A stretch of DNA of 64,000 bases from Synechococcus sp. SB0662_bin_14 (GTDB lineage Bacteria; Cyanobacteriota; Cyanobacteriia; PCC-6307; Cyanobiaceae), in assembly GCA_009840445.1 (NCBI GenBank), contig VXNS01000084.1:1-64000 (forward strand), given 5' to 3'. The notes under the pieces were generated by a model. It searched no databases. It was not told the DNA's origin and saw only the letters and a program-made list of their open reading frames with translations. Positions 43,675-53,233 of the stretch are shown piece after piece. The translations under genes and the position numbers were made by a program. The stretch's first letter is position 1; each line of letters opens with the position of its first letter.

Positions 43675-46600
43675 ATGAGCGTGCTGGAAGACATCAAGCC
43701 GGGCACAAGGGTGCTCGGGCTTGCTCCCGGTGGATCCGTGGACGTGGTGTCGGTGGAATGGATCGGCAACCAGGCCGTCACAGTGGTCTATCGGCCTTCC
43801 GCTGGCCCCATTGCCGAGACCACCCTCTACCGCGATGATGAGCATCGCATTGCCATCGAGAGCCGTGGGCGCCGGTGGTCATTCGATGGTGATGGAGCGT
43901 TGCTGCGTCTGGTGACGGAGGCCAACCGCATCAAGCTGGCCTACCTTTTTGATCCCTATCTGGCGATTCATACCAGTCTTGTGGAGCCCTTGCCCCATCA
44001 AATCTCCGCGGTTTACGGTGAAATGATTCCACGTCAGCCGTTGCGGTTTCTCTTGGCGGACGACCCGGGTGCCGGGAAAACGATCATGGCCGGGCTGTTG
44101 ATCAAGGAACTGATGGCCCGCAGCGACCTGGAGCGTTGTCTGGTGGTGGCTCCCGGCAGCCTGGTGGAGCAGTGGCAGGACGAGCTTGGGGAGAAGTTCA
44201 AGCTGGAATTTGACATCCTGACACGTGACATGGTTGAGGGTTCCCGTTCTGGCAATCCCTTCAACGATAAAAACTACCTGATCGCCCGCCTGGATGTTCT
44301 TGCACGCAACAGTAATCTTCAAGAAAAGCTGAGGTCATCAATTGAATGGGATTTGATGATCGTTGACGAGGCCCATCGTATGTCTGCTACTTACTCTGGA
44401 GGAGAAGTCAAGACCACAAAACGCTATCAACTTGGCCAGATGGTGAGTCGGGTTTGTCGACATTTCCTGTTAATGACGGCAACGCCACACAACGGCAAGG
44501 AAAAGGACTTTCAGCTTTTCATGGCGCTGCTGGATGGAGACCGCTTTGAGGGGTCCTTTCGAGGTGGCGTTCATGTTGCTGATGTGGAAGACATGATGCG
44601 GAGATTGACCAAAGAGGAGCTTCGCCAATTTGACGGCCGCCCACTCTTTCCTGAGCGACGCGCCTACACAGCGAAGTATGAACTCTCTCCTCAAGAAACA
44701 GAACTTTATCGTGTGGTCACGGAATATGTGCGCAACGAGATGAATCGCGTAAAGCGCTTTGCCAGAGGAGATAAGCGTAATAACGTAAGCTTTGCTCTGC
44801 AAATCCTGCAACGGCGCCTTGCTTCAAGTCCCGCTGCAATTTATCACTCCCTGAAGCGGCGCCGTGAACGGCTGGAGAGGGAGCTCGCCCAGGCGCGGCT
44901 TTGTGGACGTGACGGCTCTCTTGCGCTCAATCGTGCATTGGTCAGCGAAGAGGATCTGGGCAATATTGATGAATACAGTCAAGACGAGGTCGGCAATCTT
45001 GAGGAGAACATCTCCACTGGAGTCACTGCAGCGGAGACCTTGGAGCAACTCGACATCGAAGTGGAGACGTTACAAGGCCTTGAGGCGAAGGCCCTTGGTG
45101 TCTTGCAGTCCGGAACAGACGCCAAGTGGCAGCAACTCAACCGCATTCTTGACGACAGCCCCATGCTGGATCCGGACGGCCATCGCCGCAAGCTGATCAT
45201 CTTCACGGAAGCCAGGGACACGCTGGACTATCTACGGAAGAAAGTGGAGGCTCGGCTGGGACGGCCTGACGCAGTTGCGGTCATCCATGGCGGTGTGAAT
45301 CGGGAGGTACGGCGCAAGGTGGTGGAACGGTTCATGCAGGATCGTGACCTGCTGGTTCTCGTTGCCAACGATGCTGCAGGCGAAGGGGTGAACCTCCAAC
45401 GCGGTCACCTGATGGTCAACTATGACTTACCCTGGAATCCCAATAAAATTGAGCAGCGCTTTGGACGTATTCACCGGATTGGTCAAGTTGAAGTCTGTCA
45501 TCTTTGGAATCTGGTTGCAAAAGACACTCGCGAAGGCCAGGTCTACGCTCGCCTGCTGGAAAAGCTTGAGGTTGCCCGTCAAGCCCTGGGGGGACGTGTC
45601 TACGACGTGCTCGGCGAACTGTTTGAAGAGCGTGCATTGAAGGATCTTTTATTTGAGGCCATCCAGTACGGAGAACAGGAGGACGTCAAGGCCCACCTCT
45701 TCCAGGCCGTGGATGGGGCCGTGGATCAACGCCACCTTCTGAACCTGCTGGAAAAACGACAGCTCACCCGTGACACGATGCCCCAAGCCCGTGTCCAGGA
45801 TCTGCGTCTGGCCATGGAGCGAGCAGAGGCCCAGCGCTTACAACCCCACCACATCCAGAGCTTTTTCCTGGCAGCGTTCCGGCGCCTCGGTGGCCAGATC
45901 AAGGGCCGGGAAGAAGGTCGCTGGGAAATCACCCATGTGCCGCTGAGGCTGCGCCAGCAAGATCGGCAGATGGGTTCCGGAGCGCTGCTGCAAAAGAAAT
46001 ATGAGCGCATCTGCTTTGAGAAGGACAAGATCAACCAGCAGCCCGTCGCCACCTTTGTTCACCCGGGCCATCCCCTGCTTGAGGCGGTCATCAGCGTGGT
46101 GTGTGAGCAAAATGATCACCTGATGCAGCAAGGTGCAGTGCTCGTTGACGACACGGATGACGGCAACACCGTCTCTGCCCTCTTCTTGTTGGAGCACAGC
46201 GTTCAGGACGGCCGTCCCACCAACTCTGGCAAGCCCAACGTCGTCTCTCAAAAACTCCAGTTCACCGCCGTTGATCCGTCAGGCCAGGTGGCCAACGCGG
46301 GCATTGCGCCACACCTCAATTTACGGCCCGCGGCGCGCCCTGAAATCGAGGCTGTGGAAGATCGCCTCAAGGAGGATTGGCTCTGCTCCGATCTGGAGAA
46401 GAAGGTGATGCAGTTCGCCACGGTCTCGCTGGCACGGGACCATGTGGCAGAGGTGCGCAACCGTCGCGGGCCGGAAATCGATAAGGTGGAGCAGGAGGTG
46501 AAGGCCCGCCTCCGCAGCGAGATCAATCATTGGGACTCCCGCGCCTTTGCCCTCAAGGAGCAGGAGAGGGCCGGGAGGAGGACGGGCCTCAACTGGCGCA

Positions 46601-47181
46601 ATGCAGAACGGCGCGCGGAGGATCTGGCTGAGCGTCTCGAGCGACGCCTCCACCTGATCGAGCAGGAACGCTTTATCTCGTCCCAGCTGCCGCGGATTCG
46701 CGGTGGCATGATTGTTGTGCCCCGCGGCCTCCTGCGGGAGCGCATCCCTGCAGAGAAGGATCAAAGCGTGGGGTCCAGGCTGTCTGGGGACCCAACAGCC
46801 CGTCGCGTGATCGAAGGCAAGGCCATGGACGCTGTCATGGCCACCGAGCGGGCGTTGGGCAACCAACCTGAGGATGTCTCTGCCCAGAAAGTCGGCTACG
46901 ACATCGCCTCCCATGATCCGGACACCGACCACATGCGCTTTATTGAGGTAAAAGGCCGGGTCGATGGGGCCGATACAGTGATGATCACCCGCCAGGAGGT
47001 CATCACCTCGCTCCATGAACCCGGGAAATTTATTCTGGCCATTGTCCAGGTGGAGAGTAGCGTCGCCGGCCGTCCACGTTACATCTATGGCGCCCTTGAT
47101 ACACGGGAGCCGCCATTTGAGCAGAGCGCCATTCAGTTCAGCATCAAGAGCCTGCTGGAGAGGGCGGAGGAACCCCGTTGA
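43675..47181 (+). CDS. SNF2-family helicase with C-terminal DUF3883-like region; DrmD-like in overall type
   Basis: Walker A 'ADDPGAGKTIMAG', 'DLMIVDEAHRM', 'LLMTATPHNGKEKDFQLFMALLD', motif VI 'GRIHRIGQ'; C-terminal 'GYDIASHDPDTDHMRFIEVKGRVDGADTVMITRQEV'. Confidence 0.92.
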   Translation: MSVLEDIKPGTRVLGLAPGGSVDVVSVEWIGNQAVTVVYRPSAGPIAETTLYRDDEHRIAIESRGRRWSFDGDGALLRLVTEANRIKLAYLFDPYLAIHTSLVEPLPHQISAVYGEMIPRQPLRFLLADDPGAGKTIMAGLLIKELMARSDLERCLVVAPGSLVEQWQDELGEKFKLEFDILTRDMVEGSRSGNPFNDKNYLIARLDVLARNSNLQEKLRSSIEWDLMIVDEAHRMSATYSGGEVKTTKRYQLGQMVSRVCRHFLLMTATPHNGKEKDFQLFMALLDGDRFEGSFRGGVHVADVEDMMRRLTKEELRQFDGRPLFPERRAYTAKYELSPQETELYRVVTEYVRNEMNRVKRFARGDKRNNVSFALQILQRRLASSPAAIYHSLKRRRERLERELAQARLCGRDGSLALNRALVSEEDLGNIDEYSQDEVGNLEENISTGVTAAETLEQLDIEVETLQGLEAKALGVLQSGTDAKWQQLNRILDDSPMLDPDGHRRKLIIFTEARDTLDYLRKKVEARLGRPDAVAVIHGGVNREVRRKVVERFMQDRDLLVLVANDAAGEGVNLQRGHLMVNYDLPWNPNKIEQRFGRIHRIGQVEVCHLWNLVAKDTREGQVYARLLEKLEVARQALGGRVYDVLGELFEERALKDLLFEAIQYGEQEDVKAHLFQAVDGAVDQRHLLNLLEKRQLTRDTMPQARVQDLRLAMERAEAQRLQPHHIQSFFLAAFRRLGGQIKGREEGRWEITHVPLRLRQQDRQMGSGALLQKKYERICFEKDKINQQPVATFVHPGHPLLEAVISVVCEQNDHLMQQGAVLVDDTDDGNTVSALFLLEHSVQDGRPTNSGKPNVVSQKLQFTAVDPSGQVANAGIAPHLNLRPAARPEIEAVEDRLKEDWLCSDLEKKVMQFATVSLARDHVAEVRNRRGPEIDKVEQEVKARLRSEINHWDSRAFALKEQERAGRRTGLNWRNAERRAEDLAERLERRLHLIEQERFISSQLPRIRGGMIVVPRGLLRERIPAEKDQSVGSRLSGDPTARRVIEGKAMDAVMATERALGNQPEDVSAQKVGYDIASHDPDTDHMRFIEVKGRVDGADTVMITRQEVITSLHEPGKFILAIVQVESSVAGRPRYIYGALDTREPPFEQSAIQFSIKSLLERAEEPR

Positions 47182-47712
47182 CTCAACTTCAACCCATCAC
47201 CACAGAACAACAATTGCGTGACGCGATGGGTAGGCCAGAGAACGAGCATCCTGAGTTCAAGGAGGCTCAGGGAAATTTTGATCATGAGAAGTTGTTCAGT
47301 TACTGTGTCGCGCTCGCTAACGAGGGTGGTGGTAATTTGGTTCTGGGGGTGACTGACAGGCAACCTCGCCTCTGCACTGGTTGACTGCGGTGTGATTGAG
47401 AAAACTGGCAGAGGCCGTGGTGTCCGCTACATGCTGTCACGCGCCCTCTACCAGCCCATGGGCGAGGCAGGTGCCTACACCCCTCGCAAAGGGCTTGAAG
47501 AGGGTCATAATCAGCAGCTTGTCCTCCAGCACATCAGGAACTGCGGCTCAAAAGGCGCAACCATAGGCGAGCTTGAACAGGTCTTGTCCAACAAGACGCG
47601 ACCCCAGATAAGCACATTGCTCAGGCGGCTGAAGGCCAGCGGGCGCATCCGTGTCGAAGGCAGGACCAGGGGTGCCCAGTGGCATCCTGCTGAGACAGGC
47701 AACGACCTGTAA
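47178..47712 (+). pseudogene. Frameshifted/internally deleted AlbA_2 (Schlafen-type) ATP-binding regulator remnant
   Basis: First part 'NEHPEFKEAQGNFDHEKLFSYCVALANEGGGNLVLGVTDRQPR' is AlbA_2-like. A different frame then gives the C-terminal half 'GNLASALVDCGVIEKTGRGRGVRYMLSRALYQPMGEAGAYTPRKGLE...' with a winged-helix-like tail. Confidence 0.75.
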
Positions 47713-47980
47713 GCCATTAAACCTGGGATTGAACCAATGCGGTGAATTCCAGATTTAATAAAACCCAGTGACCAGACTGGATCTGTCTGGCCATTGAACC
47801 TCGTCTGGTGGCATCTGCACCTCTGATTCCTGCGCCACTTCTGCCTTGTGCAGAGTCAAGTCCAACAACCCAGCCTATGGCCCGCACTGCCAAGAAGGCT
47901 CGCCCTCTTGATCCGTTCAAGGCGGCCGCTGGGTGACAGTGAAGTGAGTTTCATGGCTTAACGCCATGGGCTTGCTTGCC

Positions 47981-48316
47981 TCAAGGCAGCAGAAGCTGGT
48001 AAATCCGATCCATACGAATGTTGACCTGATTCATGCGGTTGTCAAGCTGATCCATACGTTCGTTGACCCGGTCAATGCGGTCGTTGATCCCTTGAAAGTC
48101 CGCACGCACTGCGGTCCTGAACTCCTGGATGTCTGCCCGGGTGTCCACTGTGAACTCCCGGATATCCGCCCTTTGCAGAGAACCCATGGCCAGAACGGCA
48201 GCCACCACCACGCCAGGGGCCAGCCACTGCCGCCACTTGTGCGTGACGTCGCCAAGGCTCGGCATGGTTTTTGCCTGGTCTGCCGGTTGGGTTGTTGCTG
48301 AAGAACCGGAGGCCAT
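47981..48316 (-). CDS. Small membrane-anchored coiled-coil protein
   Basis: One hydrophobic segment followed by heptad-like 'ADIREFTVDTRADIQEFRTAVRADFQGINDRIDRVNERMDQLDNRMNQVNIRMDRIYQ'. Confidence 0.6.
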   Translation of the reverse strand: MASGSSATTQPADQAKTMPSLGDVTHKWRQWLAPGVVVAAVLAMGSLQRADIREFTVDTRADIQEFRTAVRADFQGINDRIDRVNERMDQLDNRMNQVNIRMDRIYQLLLP

Positions 48317-48581
48317 TGCAGGGATTGGGTGTAGTCAGTTTAGCATTCTCTCGCCTTTGCCACCGCCAACTACCGGTGTGAGGTTTGCCCCAGACCGGAA
48401 CGCAAACCAATGGATACGGCCCGGCCGTTGGGCTGCCGGGAACGGGCTTGGCCGCCGCTTCGGAGAAGAGGGCGGATCCGGGCGAGGACCAGCTTTACTG
48501 CTTGCCGAAGGGGCTCAGCCTGGCCCGCTCGACTTTGAGGCCGCGGGCCTTAGCGGTGCTTGCCGGTCCCTGGCCCATAGC

Positions 48582-48935
48582 TCAAGGCTTGGCCGCCGGT
48601 GAAGGCTGCAGCGCCTGGATCAGCAAGGCCTTGAGTTCCCTCATTTCTTCCTTGACCTCTCTCATCTCCTCCTTCACCTCGTCAATGCGCCTGTTGACCC
48701 TCTCCTCACCCGCCCTCATCTCTTCCTTCATCTCCGTTCTGAGATCGTCAATGCGCTTGTTGACCCTGGCCTCACCGGCTCTCATCTCCTCCTTCAGTTC
48801 CCTCATCTCCTCCTTCAACTCAGCCCTGAGGTTACGGAAAGCGCTGATGAGCAGCCCCAGGCCGCCAACAGCGCCAGCCACCAGGGCGCCGGGCTGCAAC
48901 CACTGGGTCAAGAGTTCCGGGGGGAGGGAGGGCAT
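48582..48935 (-). CDS. Membrane-anchored coiled-coil protein, tandem copy 1
   Basis: 'MPSLPPELLTQWLQPGALVAGAVGGLGLLISAFRNLRAELKEEMRELKEEMRAGEARVNKRIDDLRTEMKEEM...'; paralogous to 49017..49370. Confidence 0.65.
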   Translation of the reverse strand: MPSLPPELLTQWLQPGALVAGAVGGLGLLISAFRNLRAELKEEMRELKEEMRAGEARVNKRIDDLRTEMKEEMRAGEERVNRRIDEVKEEMREVKEEMRELKALLIQALQPSPAAKP

Positions 48936-49016
48936 CAACCAACGGCGTTCTTTCCCATCATAGGGAGCCTGAAGACCCTGTGCGGGGGGCTGCCCACCAA
49001 CGAAGAGGCCAGGGCT

Positions 49017-49370
49017 TCAAGGCTTGGCCGCCAGTGAAGGCTGCAGGGCCTGGATCAGCAAGGCCTTGATTTCCTTCATTTCTTCCTTCACCTCGTCAAT
49101 GCGCCTGTTGACCCTCTCCTCACTGGCCCTCACCTCTTCCTTCATCTCAGTCCTGACCTCGTCAATGCGCTTGTTGAACCTGGCCTCACTGGCTCTCATC
49201 TCCTCCTTCAGTTCCCTCGTCTCCTGCTTGAGTTCCTTCATCTCCTCCTTCAGCTCAGCCCTGAGATTGCGGAAAGCGCTGATGAGCAGCACCAGGCCGC
49301 CAACAGCGCCAGCCACCAGGGCGCCGGGCTGCAACCATTGGGTCAGGAGTTCCGGGGGAAGGGAGGGCAT
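49017..49370 (-). CDS. Membrane-anchored coiled-coil protein, tandem copy 2
   Basis: 'MPSLPPELLTQWLQPGALVAGAVGGLVLLISAFRNLRAELKEEMKELKQETRELKEEMRASEARFNKRIDEVRTEMKEEV...'; nearly identical to copy 1. Confidence 0.65.
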   Translation of the reverse strand: MPSLPPELLTQWLQPGALVAGAVGGLVLLISAFRNLRAELKEEMKELKQETRELKEEMRASEARFNKRIDEVRTEMKEEVRASEERVNRRIDEVKEEMKEIKALLIQALQPSLAAKP

Positions 49371-49771
49371 CCATACAATGGCGTTCTCTCCCATCATAGG
49401 GAGCCTGAAGACCCTGTGCGGGGAAGGCGGTCCACCGATGGGGTACTGTGTTGAGGCCCATGACCCATGGTCGTCACCTGCTGGTGGCGAGCCTACAACC
49501 TGACCCCCGGTGACACCGGATGAATGCCCATGCCCCTCGCCAAGGTGAAAAGCCGAAGCAGACGCGCCAACAGAACGATGATGACCTGCCAAGAGAGCAC
49601 TCCTTCGCTCCATGAGCCGGGGACACCCAGTCTGGCCCCTGTCCGGTTGAGCAAGGGGCACATGCTGCCCCGCTCCATTGGTGGTGTGCTGGATGGCCGG
49701 GAGGCGTTCCTGGGCCAGGGTGCTGTTCAGTTCTGCAACAGGGGCCTGCTGGGGCGGGTGGAGGTACTGGG

Positions 49772-50383
49772 ATGAACAAAAAGAGTATCAAATGTGCTGC
49801 AAATACTTTTTCTACAGCTGTTGATGAGATTTTGGGATTCACGGGATCAGTCAAACTGCTAAGTGCCAAGCATGAAAGCTGGTGCTTCGATCTTGCGATT
49901 ATTCTTTTGTATCGAGAATTCGAGAATCTCATTCTCAATTGTCTTGTGGCGTTGATTAATAACGATTCAAGCACTTTTTCTAAATGCACAGGACGACAAT
50001 TTCCCAAGCATATGAATGTCGAAGTTTGTGAGTATCTGATTTGCGGAGATGGCTACTTTGACTTCAAAGGGTATGAGCACCTGAAAGATCAGGTCAAGAA
50101 ACTTGTACCGAATGATCACTGGCTATTAAATACAATTAGAAACTATAAAGAAGCTTTGGAGAGATTAAGTAGACTAAGGAATTTTGCCGCTCACAACAGC
50201 TCTACTTCCAAGAGACACGCACTTAAATCCATAAGCACAACGGGAAATGAGAGAAAGAATCTGTCAACCAGTGGTGCCTGGCTCAAAATCCAGGAATCAG
50301 GCTCGCCTGAAAACCGCTTCACTAAGATCTGCGAAAGCCTGAAAAAAATGGCTGAAGAGATTGGAGAGAGAGCACCCTACTAA
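49772..50383 (+). CDS. HEPN-like protein (Rx4H motif)
   Basis: 203-aa helical, low-GC ORF with 'ERLSRLRNFAAHNSS' (R-NFAA-H) between the AlbA_2 remnant and the DUF1156 methyltransferase. Confidence 0.6.
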   Translation: MNKKSIKCAANTFSTAVDEILGFTGSVKLLSAKHESWCFDLAIILLYREFENLILNCLVALINNDSSTFSKCTGRQFPKHMNVEVCEYLICGDGYFDFKGYEHLKDQVKKLVPNDHWLLNTIRNYKEALERLSRLRNFAAHNSSTSKRHALKSISTTGNERKNLSTSGAWLKIQESGSPENRFTKICESLKKMAEEIGERAPY

Positions 50384-50389
50384 AACACC

Positions 50390-53215
50390 ATGACAGCCCT
50401 CTCCCCCAAGAAAAAACTCATCGAGGTGGCCCTTCCCCTTGAGGCCATCAACAAGGCCTCCGTGCGGGAGAAATCCATCCGCCATGGCCACCCTTCCACC
50501 TTGCACCTGTGGTGGGCGCGGCGTCCTTTGGCAACGTGCCGGGCCGTGTTGTTTGGGCAGTTGGTGGATGATCCCTCCAGCCACCCGGACAAGTTCCCCA
50601 CTGAGGAAGCAGTAGAAGCGGAGCGCAAGCGGCTTTTCGGGATCATTGAAGAGTTGGTGAAGTGGGAGAACTCCACCAACGAAACTGTGTTGGAGCGGGC
50701 GCGAGCCGAGATTCGTAAAAGCTGTGGGGGGAAGCTGCCGCCGGTGTACGATCCGTTTTCAGGGGGCGGGTCCATCCCCTTGGAAGCACAGCGGCTGGGG
50801 TTGCCCGCCTACGGTTCGGACTTGAATCCAGTGGCGGTGATGATTGGCAAGGCGATGATCGAGATCCCGCCAAAGTTCAAGGACAGGACGCCGGTGCATC
50901 CTGATGTGAAGGAGCGCATGGATTACCACAATGCCGAAGGGCTGGCAGAGGACGTGAAGCACTACGGCCAGTGGATGCGGGAGAAGGCCCATGAACGCAT
51001 TGGCTATCTCTATCCCCAGGTGGACTTGCCGAAGGAGCATGGCGGCGACAAGGCCACCGTGATCGCCTGGATCTGGGCGCGAACGGTGCCCAGCCCGGAT
51101 CCGGCGTTTTCCGATGTGCAGGTGCCGATTGCATCAACCTTCCTGCTCTGTTCCAAGAAAGACAAGGAAGCCTGGATTGAGCCAATCGTGAATCGATCAG
51201 CCAAGACAATCTCTTATCGCATTCGGTATGGGGGGACAAAACAGGAGATTGCAAAAGCAAAGACAGGAACGAAGGTAGGCAAGCGTGGTGCGAATTTCTG
51301 CTGCCTCATCTCCGAGACTGCTATCACACCAGATAACGTTAAACGCATGGGTCAAAACGGCAAAATGAGCCAGACCCTTATCGCTATTGTGGCTGAGGGT
51401 AAGCGAAGCCGGGTCTACACTTCACCTACTCAAGAGCATGAAGTGCTTGCGCTTTCTGCCATACCTGCAGGGGCACCCGAGACGCGCTTGCCACACGATC
51501 CGCGAAATTTCTGGACTGTGGACTACGGCCTAACCACCTTCGGTGATCTCTTCACCAACCGGCAATTGGTGGCGCTGAACACTTTCAGCAATCTGGTGCA
51601 TGAGGCGCGGCAGCAGATTGAGGCCGATGGCCTGGCTGCTGGCCGTTCACCTGACCCCACCCCGCTGCGGGATGGCGGCACTGGCGCCAAAGCCTACGCC
51701 GAGGCGGTGAGCGTGTATTTGGGGTTTGCCGTAGATAGGCTGGCTGATCGGTCAAGTACGGTTTGCCATTGGGACTCCAGTTACGTCAAACTTAGCAATA
51801 CATTTGTGCGTCAAGCATTACCGATGACCTGGGATTTTGCAGAAGGCAATGCCTTTTCAAGTTCTACTGGAAACTGGCATTCTTGTGTCATGTGGATCTG
51901 GAAAGTGTTAGTCAATCTTGTCTTATCCTCGCCCGGACTAGAGCACCAGCATGATGCGCAAACCGTCGTCTATCCAGAGAAAACCGTAATTTCTACGGAT
52001 CCTCCTTACTACGATAACATCGGCTATGCTGATCTATCCGATTTCTTCTTTTGCTGGATGCGACGAACCACAAAGACCGTCTTCCCGGATTTATTCAACG
52101 TCCTTGCCACCCCCAAGGCAGATGAACTGGTTGTCACCCCCGTTCGGCATGGAGGGCCAGAGATCGCACAAGAGTTCTTCCTCAACGGAATGCGTCAGGT
52201 TATGAAAAACATGGTCCAGCAGTGCTCCGAAGAGATTCCTGCTGCCATCTACTATGCTTTCAAGCAAAGCGAAATTGCCCAGGAAGGCATCAGTTCAACG
52301 GGATGGGCAACATTTCTTTCGGCTGTGATTGAAGCGGGCTATGCGGTTGTTGGCACCTGGCCAATGCGTACGGAATTATCAAATCGAATGAATGGACTTG
52401 GCTCCAACGCTCTTGCCAACTCCGTTGTCCTCGTTTGTCGCAAGAGGCAGGATGCCGCTGACACCATCACCCGCGCCGAATTCATCCGTGCTTTGCAGCG
52501 GGAGTTGCCGCCCGCCATCGCCCAACTCCAAGCCGCCAACATTGCCCCCACGGATATGCCCCAATCCGCCATCGGCCCCGGCATGGCCGTGTTTTCCCGC
52601 TACCAAGCGGTGCTGGAGGCCAACGACAACCCCATGACCGTCAAGACGGCGCTGCAACTCATCAATGCCCAGCTTGACGAGTTTCTCAACGAGCTACAAG
52701 GTGAATTCGATCCTGAAACCCGCTTTGCCGTCACCTGGTTTGAGCAGCACGGCAACAGGGAAGGGGAGTACGGCGTAGCCGACAACCTGGCCCGTGCCCG
52801 TGGCATCTCGGTGGAGAGCGTCCGGCAGGCCGGCATTGTGGCCAGCGCCGCCGGCCGTGTGCGCATTCTGCAGCGCAGCGAACTGGACCCGGATTGGGAC
52901 CCCGCCACGGATCATCAACTGACCGTCTGGGAATGCTGTCAGCATCTGATCCGCGTTTTGGGCAACGACGGCGAGACGGCAGCGGCCCGGCTGCTCAAGG
53001 CAATGGGCAGCGACAAGGCAGAGATGGTCAAGGACCTTGCCTACTATTGCTACGATGTCTGCACGAATAAGCGGCAAGACGCCAGGGAGGCCATGGCCTA
53101 CAACAGCTTGATTGCCGTATGGGCCGAGTTGACCCGTCAGGCCGCCGCCCTCCGTGATCCCGACGGCATCCGGCAGATGGCCATGGATACCGCCACGGAT
53201 ACCATGGGTCTCTGA
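50390..53215 (+). CDS. DUF1156 adenine-specific DNA methyltransferase
   Basis: 'LIEVALPLEAINKASVREKSIRHGHPSTLHLWWARRPLATCRAVLF', 'VYDPFSGGGSIPLEAQRLGLPAYGSDLNPVAVMIGKA', catalytic 'VISTDPPYYDNIGYADLSDFF'. Confidence 0.92.
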   Translation: MTALSPKKKLIEVALPLEAINKASVREKSIRHGHPSTLHLWWARRPLATCRAVLFGQLVDDPSSHPDKFPTEEAVEAERKRLFGIIEELVKWENSTNETVLERARAEIRKSCGGKLPPVYDPFSGGGSIPLEAQRLGLPAYGSDLNPVAVMIGKAMIEIPPKFKDRTPVHPDVKERMDYHNAEGLAEDVKHYGQWMREKAHERIGYLYPQVDLPKEHGGDKATVIAWIWARTVPSPDPAFSDVQVPIASTFLLCSKKDKEAWIEPIVNRSAKTISYRIRYGGTKQEIAKAKTGTKVGKRGANFCCLISETAITPDNVKRMGQNGKMSQTLIAIVAEGKRSRVYTSPTQEHEVLALSAIPAGAPETRLPHDPRNFWTVDYGLTTFGDLFTNRQLVALNTFSNLVHEARQQIEADGLAAGRSPDPTPLRDGGTGAKAYAEAVSVYLGFAVDRLADRSSTVCHWDSSYVKLSNTFVRQALPMTWDFAEGNAFSSSTGNWHSCVMWIWKVLVNLVLSSPGLEHQHDAQTVVYPEKTVISTDPPYYDNIGYADLSDFFFCWMRRTTKTVFPDLFNVLATPKADELVVTPVRHGGPEIAQEFFLNGMRQVMKNMVQQCSEEIPAAIYYAFKQSEIAQEGISSTGWATFLSAVIEAGYAVVGTWPMRTELSNRMNGLGSNALANSVVLVCRKRQDAADTITRAEFIRALQRELPPAIAQLQAANIAPTDMPQSAIGPGMAVFSRYQAVLEANDNPMTVKTALQLINAQLDEFLNELQGEFDPETRFAVTWFEQHGNREGEYGVADNLARARGISVESVRQAGIVASAAGRVRILQRSELDPDWDPATDHQLTVWECCQHLIRVLGNDGETAAARLLKAMGSDKAEMVKDLAYYCYDVCTNKRQDAREAMAYNSLIAVWAELTRQAAALRDPDGIRQMAMDTATDTMGL

Positions 53216-53233
53216 GGACAGAAGAGTTGCCCC

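Larger units (their letters stand above)
48582..49425. repeat. Tandem duplication, unit ~435 bp (two units)
   Basis: Coding parts are offset by 435 bp. The flank 'tcccatcatagggagcctgaagaccctgtgcgggg' also occurs after each copy (~48954 and ~49389). Confidence 0.85.

Noticed and set aside
43389-43838. 149-aa plus ORF spanning the small hypothetical gene and helicase start
   Set aside because: Out-of-frame overlap of two better-supported reading frames.
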